Shown: positions 29,499 through 34,011 of the stretch, in pieces
How the letters are laid out: each line of letters starts with the position of its first letter
Position numbering within the stretch: position 1 is the first letter of the stretch
Virus record (IMG/VR): IMGVR_UViG_3300048833_000701
Coordinates: 1 to 34,011 of that record
Length of the DNA stretch: 34,011 bases
Reading direction: 5' to 3' (one strand)
Source: a virus
Program-made: the position numbers and the translations under genes
The notes under the pieces: generated by a model
What the model was told of the DNA's origin: nothing
Database searches by the model: none
Seen by the model: only the letters and a program-made list of their open reading frames with translations

Positions 29499-29745
29499 TC
29501 GCCTCCCCATGGCGCTTGGCCCCGAACCGGCCGATTGTGCCGCCGGCCCGTTCGCGATCCGCGTGAACGATGGCCTCGCCTTCCTGGTGGTGCGTGGAAC
29601 CGGCATGTCGTTCACCGCCTGCCTCTCCGCCGCGCAGCTGCGCCAGCTGGCCTCGGCATCCGGCCTTGCCGCCAGCCTGCTGGAAGCGACGCCGGCGGCG
29701 GCTTCGGGCGCCAATGTCGTGCCCCTGTTCGGCGCCACCGCATGA
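29488..29745 (+). CDS. Early protein, unknown (85 aa)
   Basis: GAAAGGAG stands seven bases before the ATG, and the gene overlaps its predecessor by 11 bases. The product has a beta hairpin (FAIRVNDGLAFLVVRGTGMSFTACLS) followed by a helix (AAQLRQLASASGLAASLLE) and a low-complexity end. Similar design to the previous protein. Function unknown. Confidence 0.65.
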   Translation: MRSDRLPMALGPEPADCAAGPFAIRVNDGLAFLVVRGTGMSFTACLSAAQLRQLASASGLAASLLEATPAAASGANVVPLFGATA

Positions 29746-29972
29746 GCAGCATCACCGATCCTGAAAGCCACGTCAGGCGGATGCTGGCAGAGCTGGAGGC
29801 GATGGGTCGCACGGCAAACCCCGGCGCCACGATCGGTCGCGCCATGGCCGATGTGGATGCGGCGCTGGCCACCACCAACACCAGCCTGGCGGCCCTTTAC
29901 TGCCTGCTGGCGGCCGCCCGCCTCGTCCGCGCCGCGGAACGGTTGGAAGCCCCGGCAGGGGAGGGCGAATGA
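29742..29972 (+). CDS. Small helical early protein, unknown (76 aa)
   Basis: The ATG at 29742 overlaps the previous stop and the stop overlaps the next start (ATGA on both sides); upstream in-frame starts would run into the previous gene. The product is nearly all helical (ESHVRRMLAELEAMGRTAN; AMADVDAALATTNTSLAALYCLLAAARLVRAAERLEA). No family recognised. Its coupling on both sides is the main support. Confidence 0.65.
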   Translation: MSSITDPESHVRRMLAELEAMGRTANPGATIGRAMADVDAALATTNTSLAALYCLLAAARLVRAAERLEAPAGEGE

Positions 29973-30331
29973 AGAACCTTCTCACGCTTGCCGCCTATGT
30001 CCATCCCGAACTCACCGTTCAATGGTCAGGCATGCGCCCCGGCATCAACCACGGCGTGTTCATGCTGCCGTCACTGCGCACAGGGCGCACCCTTCGCATC
30101 CTCGCGAGCGCCGATGATGGCTGGGATCATGTCAGCGTATCGCTAGAAGACCGCTGCCCCACCTGGGGCGAAATGGATCTGGTGAAGCGGACGTTCTTTG
30201 AACCCCATGAAGTGGTGATGCAGCTGCACCCTGCAGAAGCCGATCACATCAACATTCATCCCTACTGCCTGCACCTCTGGCGCCCATGGCAGATGACGAT
30301 CCCGCTGCCGCCGAAAAGCATGGTGGCATGA
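29969..30331 (+). CDS. DUF7694-like early protein (120 aa)
   Basis: The C-terminal block WDHVSVSLEDRCPTWGEMDLVKRTFFEPHEVVMQLHPAEADHIN…HPYCLHLWRP…IPLPP is the recognisable pattern of a small phage family that I associate with DUF7694 (number from memory). The conserved His, Cys, Asp and Trp residues suggest a defined fold, possibly metal-binding, but the function is unknown. Coupled by ATGA to both neighbours. Confidence 0.8.
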   Translation: MKNLLTLAAYVHPELTVQWSGMRPGINHGVFMLPSLRTGRTLRILASADDGWDHVSVSLEDRCPTWGEMDLVKRTFFEPHEVVMQLHPAEADHINIHPYCLHLWRPWQMTIPLPPKSMVA

Positions 30332-30456
30332 AACCCCGCCCGCACGATCGCGGCCGGCCGCTTCCCCAGGCCGCAACTCTCAGGCGTCACCGCGCCGGCG
30401 CCACGCTGGCGGCCGCCGCCTTCATCACCCTTCTGGCCGTCCTGGCCTTCACCTGA
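30328..30456 (+). CDS. 42-aa single-pass membrane microprotein
   Basis: The ATG overlaps the previous stop. A basic N-terminus (KPRPHDRGRPLPQAATLRRHRAG) is followed by one hydrophobic helix (LAAAAFITLLAVLAF) that ends two residues before the stop, so the C-terminus is within or just outside the membrane. Very short, but coupling and fitted spacing to the GapR-like gene support it. Function unknown. Confidence 0.5.
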   Translation: MKPRPHDRGRPLPQAATLRRHRAGATLAAAAFITLLAVLAFT

Positions 30457-30470
30457 GCAAAGGATCCCCC

Positions 30471-30716
30471 ATGTCGACTGCGAACGTCTCCGCCGATCAG
30501 CTGAAGCTGTTCATCGAACGGATCGAAGCCCTGGAAGAAGAAAAGCGCGGCACCGCCGAAGACATCAAGGATGTCTACGCCGAGGCCAAGGCCAACGGCT
30601 ATGATGTGAAGACGATGCGCGCCATCGTCCGCCTGCGCCGCATGGAAGCCAACGCCCGCGCAGAGGCCGAAGCCCTGCTGGAAACCTACAAGTCCGCCCT
30701 CGGGCTGGAGCTTTAA
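30471..30716 (+). CDS. GapR-like (DUF2312) nucleoid-associated protein (81 aa)
   Basis: The sequence matches DUF2312/GapR strongly by eye: DQLKLFIERIEALEEEKRGTAEDIKDVYAEAKANGYDVKTMRAIVRLRRME, then LLETYKSALGL. Cellular GapR (Caulobacter, about 89 aa) forms a dimer-of-dimers clamp that binds overtwisted AT-rich DNA ahead of replication and transcription and stimulates topoisomerases. The ribosome site AAAGGA is good. A phage copy could serve its own replication or manage host chromosome supercoiling. The host probably has its own copy, not seen here. Confidence 0.9.
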   Translation: MSTANVSADQLKLFIERIEALEEEKRGTAEDIKDVYAEAKANGYDVKTMRAIVRLRRMEANARAEAEALLETYKSALGLEL

Positions 30717-30719
30717 GCC

Positions 30720-31010
30720 ATGCGCAGCCACGCCGACTGGTTCAAACATGTCTCCGTCGGGGCGTCTGCGCGAGCGGCAGACAGGCTGGAACAGGAAGCG
30801 AAGGCGCGCGAGGCAATCGCCGCCCGCTTCAAGGCCGCCGCCAGCGCCGCATTGGCGGTGGAGCGCCGCGAGGCCTTCCATCGCCTTGCACTGGCCCATG
30901 GCTGGAAGGGCGGCCGGACGATGGCAGGCGTCATTCCGATCGAGGAGCGCCGGATTTTCACGCGCTTCTGGAATGCCATGGGCGCCCCCGCCTGCAGGGA
31001 GGAAGCATGA
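30720..31010 (+). CDS. Early protein, unknown (96 aa)
   Basis: The gene starts three bases after the GapR stop and ends in an ATGA overlap. The first half is a long Ala/Arg/Glu helix (RAADRLEQEAKAREAIAARFKAAASAALAVERREAFHRLAL); the second has GWKGGRTMAGVIPIEERRIFTRFWNAMG. No family is recognised. A structural helical protein or DNA-binding partner of GapR are possible but unproven. Confidence 0.65.
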   Translation: MRSHADWFKHVSVGASARAADRLEQEAKAREAIAARFKAAASAALAVERREAFHRLALAHGWKGGRTMAGVIPIEERRIFTRFWNAMGAPACREEA

Positions 31011-31519
31011 CCGATCTTCCGAGTTCCACAGATGCTCCAGGGTTGGAGCAGGCCGCCGAAGGTGCAGGGTCGGACGTTGCGCCCCCCAAGGCAACGCCTT
31101 CACCTTCGGTGGCCGACAAGTTCGCGAGGGCGCGGGCCATCGCGAATAGCCACTATGTGCTGCGGGTGTTCGCCGCGCCCGAATGGGACGAGCTGGGCGA
31201 CGACGGCAAGCAGTGGATCGCTGAAATCGTCCATCTGGCCCAACTTCCCCTTGCCGCTGCGAACGAGCGCGCGGACCTGAATGCAGCAGCCTGCGCGCGC
31301 GAGGCCGATGCACGCCGTGCGGCAGAGGCCGAGGTGGCAAGGTTGCGGGTGGCAAAGGACGCAGCCTGGGCGATCATCACTCATGCGGCCACCATGTCCG
31401 TGGAAGCCGAGTGCTTCCTTGCCGCCGCAATCGAAGGCGACACAAAAGAATGGTCGGGCAAAGAAGCGGATCTGATCCGAGCGGGTGCCGCCCTCTCGCA
31501 GGAGCCGGGCCATGGCTGA
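31007..31519 (+). CDS. Early protein with coiled coil, unknown (170 aa)
   Basis: The start overlaps the previous stop. A disordered first 35 residues (Ser/Pro/Ala) are followed by a small domain with SHYVLRVFAAPEWDELGDDGKQWIAEIVHLA and then a long Ala/Arg/Glu helix (about residues 88-130). No catalytic motif. The ASCH gene begins 8 bases before its stop. Confidence 0.65.
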   Translation: MTDLPSSTDAPGLEQAAEGAGSDVAPPKATPSPSVADKFARARAIANSHYVLRVFAAPEWDELGDDGKQWIAEIVHLAQLPLAAANERADLNAAACAREADARRAAEAEVARLRVAKDAAWAIITHAATMSVEAECFLAAAIEGDTKEWSGKEADLIRAGAALSQEPGHG

Positions 31520-32030
31520 GCCAACCATTCAGCTGAAAGCCCTAACCGTCTGGCAGCCGTGGGCCTCGCTGATCATCATCGGCGCCAAGACCTACGAGTT
31601 CCGGGGGTGGCCCGCCCCGAAATGGCTGGTTGATCAGCAGCTCGTCATCCACGCGGCCGCCCGCAAGGTCGATTGGCGCGAAGTCTGGCAGCTCGTTCGC
31701 CTGCTGGAGGCCGGCGGGCGCTATGCCGCCCAAACCTGCCTGCACCCTGAAATCGCCCTGCCGTTCCTGAAGGCCTGCCAGCAGCAGCCGGATCTGTTGC
31801 CGCTGGCGGCCGGTCTCGGCACCGCCCGCGTCGGCGCCGCGCGCAACGGCCTTCAGATCGCGGCCGAATTCGGCGTCTCCCGCGCGAACGACAGCGACCG
31901 CGAAGCGCACGCGAATTGGGGCTGGCCCATGCGAGATATCGAACGCTGGGAAACGCCCGTCCCGATGAAGGGCATGCAGGGCCTGTGGAACTGGCCCGAC
32001 GCCACCAATTTCATGGAGGGTTTGTCGTGA
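31512..32030 (+). CDS. ASCH-domain protein (172 aa)
   Basis: The ATG at 31512 (MAEPTIQLKAL) gives the ASCH signature at once: LTVWQPWASLIIIGAKTYEFRGWPAPKWLVDQQLVIHAA, the beta-barrel (PUA-like) fold with a K-x-Y/E-R/F-R-x-W motif. ASCH proteins bind or act on RNA/nucleotides, and some hydrolyse N4-acetylcytidine; phage examples are poorly understood. The centre (60-120) is helical and a further strand block (MRDIERWETPVPMKGMQGLWNW) completes the fold. Overlap with the previous gene is 8 bases. Confidence 0.87.
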   Translation: MAEPTIQLKALTVWQPWASLIIIGAKTYEFRGWPAPKWLVDQQLVIHAAARKVDWREVWQLVRLLEAGGRYAAQTCLHPEIALPFLKACQQQPDLLPLAAGLGTARVGAARNGLQIAAEFGVSRANDSDREAHANWGWPMRDIERWETPVPMKGMQGLWNWPDATNFMEGLS

Positions 32031-32383
32031 CGATCAGCATCACCGAGGTAACGTATCGCGCGCTGCGCACAGGGCGAGGCTACAATAACACCAGCGTTGA
32101 AGCGAAGGCCGCCGTTCCGGCCACGCTCACGCCAGAGGCGGTCTTGTCCGATCTGCGCATGTGGGTCGAAAGACAGATCGATGCACATCTGGAGCTGGAT
32201 GACGCATGGGCCGATCTGCAATCGGCACAGCGCAGGGCGAAGGGATACAAGGAGGAGGCCGAACAGCTCCAGAAGAAGATCGACGCACAGCGCAAAGTCC
32301 TCCAGGAACATAGCAAGCTGGCCGAGATCGCCCGCCGCGAAGGGCTGGGCGGGCCGGCAATGCTGCTGGAGATGGGCGGATGA
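32027..32383 (+). CDS. Early protein with coiled coil, unknown (118 aa)
   Basis: I use the GTG at 32027, which overlaps the ASCH stop and has GGAGGG 7 bases upstream; an earlier in-frame start at 31916 lies inside ASCH. Residues 1-45 are polar/beta (ITEVTYRALRTGRGYNNTSVEAKA), and about 55-105 form a long charged helix (DDAWADLQSAQRRAKGYKEEAEQLQKKIDAQRKVLQEH). No family is recognised. Confidence 0.68.
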   Translation: MTISITEVTYRALRTGRGYNNTSVEAKAAVPATLTPEAVLSDLRMWVERQIDAHLELDDAWADLQSAQRRAKGYKEEAEQLQKKIDAQRKVLQEHSKLAEIARREGLGGPAMLLEMGG

Positions 32384-32733
32384 CCAAGCCTCCGCGCCTT
32401 CTCGATCACCCATACTATCAGGTCAATTGGGGTGCGCTTCGCAACGCCCACCCGCGCGCCGGAGTGGACGAAGCCCATGAATGGGCGAAACGCACGCTGA
32501 AGGTGGGCGACAGGATCACGGCTTCGCGCTGCGGCGGCCGCTCTACGTTCACCTTTGATGGCTGGGATGGCAGATGGCTGGTCAGCCGCTCCGGCCGCGA
32601 TGATATCGCACCGATCTGCATCCTGCGCATCAACGGCGTCCACGTCGTCAATCCGGGGATAGAGGCCGCGATGGAACTTGCCGGCACCGTTTCCACCCCT
32701 CTTGCGTCGATCCCGCCAGACCAGCCACAATAA
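32380..32733 (+). CDS. Early protein, unknown (117 aa)
   Basis: Coupled to the preceding gene by ATGA. After a polar start, the protein has a helical part (HPRAGVDEAHEWAKRTLK) and a beta-rich part (GDRITASRCGGRSTFTFDGWDGRWLVSRSGRDDIAPICILRINGVHVVNPG) that could be a small beta-barrel, possibly SH3/Tudor-like. No family recognised. A 7-bp hairpin and the integrase follow. Confidence 0.68.
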   Translation: MTKPPRLLDHPYYQVNWGALRNAHPRAGVDEAHEWAKRTLKVGDRITASRCGGRSTFTFDGWDGRWLVSRSGRDDIAPICILRINGVHVVNPGIEAAMELAGTVSTPLASIPPDQPQ

Positions 32734-32734
32734 T

Positions 32735-32754
32735 CCGCCGCTTCACTGCGGCGG
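32735..32754 (+). terminator. 7-bp hairpin ahead of the integrase ribosome site
   Basis: CCGCCGC-TTCACT-GCGGCGG, immediately after the stop at 32733. It is not followed by U but by GGAAGGG, the integrase ribosome site. It may partly terminate early transcripts or limit integrase translation. Confidence 0.55.
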
Positions 32755-32769
32755 GGAAGGGTCAGCCCA

Positions 32770-34011
32770 ATGAAAATCCGCGTGCCTCACCTTGTCGCCA
32801 AGCCGGCCCGTCACGGCCGCACCCGCTACTATTGGCAGCCCAGCGCCACGCTGAAGGCGGCGGGCTGGGAACCGCAGACGCTCGGCCATGATCTTGATCA
32901 GGCCATGAAGCTGGCGGCCGAATGGAACGGCCGCGTGAATGATTGGCGCGACGGCGCCACCGATCAGGAAGGCGCCCGCGCTGCCAAGGCCCGCATCAAG
33001 CGCTTTGCCCGCCCGCTCACCATGCGCGCGCTGATCGCGGATTTCCGGGCAGATCGCTGGCCCCACCTGGGCGCGGCCACCCAGCGCACCTATTCCTCCG
33101 CGCTGGAGGCCATCGACAAATGGGGGGGCGATCAACAGCCGTCGTCTATCTCGGCGGAAAGCTGCCGCAAGCTGCTGGCGGCGCTGGCCCGGCCGGCCGC
33201 GCCCGGCGGCGAAGAACGGCTGCACCGGGCGTCCGGTATCGGCCGGGTGCTGCGCACCCTGATGCAATGGGCGGTCGATAACGATCATGTCGCGGCGAAC
33301 CCCATGGATCGTGTCCGCATCCGGCAGGCCCCGCCGCGTCACCAGATCTGGCCGGATCACTGCATAGAGGCGATGGTGGCCATGGCCGATGCCATGGAGT
33401 TGGGGGCAATCGGCACTGCAACGCTTCTCGCGGCTGACACGGGCCAGCGCGAGGGCGACATACTCAAGCTGGGGCGGGGCCGTATTTTAACTGAGGGCGG
33501 CCGCCGCTCGATCCGTCTGCAACAGGGCAAGACGAAGGTGTGGGTGCAGGTGCCGCTCACGGCCCGCCTGTCGGCCAGGCTCGATCAGCTGGATGCGGAA
33601 AACAAGCGCCGCGAGGTTCCGGTCACCACGATCATCGTGCGCGCGTCCGGCCAGCCTTATGCCTCCAACTGGTTCATCCGCCAGTTCGCCGCCGTGCGCG
33701 CCGCCACCATCGCGGGAGACATGGAAAAGGGGCTGCAGCCCTGCCCTGAACTGGAAGGCCTGCAGTATCGCGATCTGCGCCGCACGCTGATCGTGCGCCT
33801 GGCTGAAGCAGAGGTGGACTTGCCCGGCATCGCCGCGATCAGCGGCCACCAGATCGAAGCCTGCAAGAAGATCCTCGAAACCTACATGCCGCGCACCGGC
33901 AAGATGGCGGCCGCCGCCGTCCAGAAACTCGAAGCCCACCGCGCCGAACGCGGGGCGGAAGGGCAGGGCGAAGCAGCTAAAGGATTGACGGCGGAAGGCC
34001 ACGTCGCCTAA
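32770..34011 (+). CDS. int: Tyrosine recombinase integrase (413 aa)
   Basis: The start ATG at 32770 has GGAAGGG eight bases upstream. Residues 82-180 form the core-binding (SAM-like) domain. Catalytic candidates: Arg227 (ADTGQREGD), Lys253/255 (QGKTK), the HxxR box as R334-D-L-R337 in LQYRDLRRT (the usual first His is Arg), His360 (AISGH) and the nucleophile Tyr372 (LETYMPR). The length is typical of phage integrases. It ends exactly at the window edge. It is last in the early operon, so it could be expressed by read-through or its own leader. No attachment site is visible here; attP normally lies beside int, probably beyond the edge. Confidence 0.93.
   Translation: MKIRVPHLVAKPARHGRTRYYWQPSATLKAAGWEPQTLGHDLDQAMKLAAEWNGRVNDWRDGATDQEGARAAKARIKRFARPLTMRALIADFRADRWPHLGAATQRTYSSALEAIDKWGGDQQPSSISAESCRKLLAALARPAAPGGEERLHRASGIGRVLRTLMQWAVDNDHVAANPMDRVRIRQAPPRHQIWPDHCIEAMVAMADAMELGAIGTATLLAADTGQREGDILKLGRGRILTEGGRRSIRLQQGKTKVWVQVPLTARLSARLDQLDAENKRREVPVTTIIVRASGQPYASNWFIRQFAAVRAATIAGDMEKGLQPCPELEGLQYRDLRRTLIVRLAEAEVDLPGIAAISGHQIEACKKILETYMPRTGKMAAAAVQKLEAHRAERGAEGQGEAAKGLTAEGHVA

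Overview
The window looks like most of a temperate podovirus integrated in a GC-rich alphaproteobacterium. A Sphingomonadales host is my best guess, inferred from the high GC, the codon use, a GapR/DUF2312 gene and the style of the small early genes; no host gene is visible to confirm it. Nearly every base belongs to phage genes, and most neighbouring genes are coupled by 1-4 base stop/start overlaps (ATGA, GTGA or TGATG).

Late region, 1-21658, minus strand, read right to left: putative small terminase, a doubtful small ORF, large terminase, two small proteins, a tail fibre with a sialate-esterase-like domain, a parallel beta-helix protein, portal (head-to-tail connector), a Bbp19-like protein, scaffold, major capsid protein, a decoration-like protein, a 66-residue protein, tail tubular proteins A and B (T7 gp11/gp12-like), a GNAT-like gp13 analogue, a gp14-like internal protein and three large internal virion (DNA ejection) proteins, the last cut by the left edge. 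No lysis gene is seen; it may lie beyond the left end.

A 485-base divergent spacer (21659-22143) holds nine copies of a TGTAAC-type repeat around an AT-rich stretch. It also holds a GC-rich inverted repeat that recurs almost unchanged ahead of the capsid gene. To its right lies a lone plus-strand membrane protein gene.

Replication operon, 22393-27048, minus strand: an XRE regulator, two small unknowns, a winged-helix protein, another unknown, a Toprim primase-like protein and a P-loop helicase-like protein. It diverges at about 27.1 kb from a lysogeny pair on the plus strand (XRE repressor-like gene plus a small membrane protein). Palindromic 17-bp sites (GTAAGA-N5-TCTTAC) lie in the divergent control region and again just ahead of the plus-strand early operon, so one regulator probably governs three transcripts.

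Plus-strand early operon, 27883-34011: fourteen small genes ending in a tyrosine integrase whose stop codon is the last base of the window. Recognisable members are DUF6874-like, DUF2786-like, an AlpA/excisionase-like HTH, DUF7694-like, GapR/DUF2312 and an ASCH-domain protein.

The most interesting points are the dispersed operator sets, the TGTAAC repeat region (candidate origin or late control region), the duplicated GC-rich element, the hairpin insulation around capsid and decoration genes, a 66-residue module present both alone and as the tail-fibre N-terminus, and a 1077-residue virion protein carrying ParB-like and RelA/SpoT-like regions.
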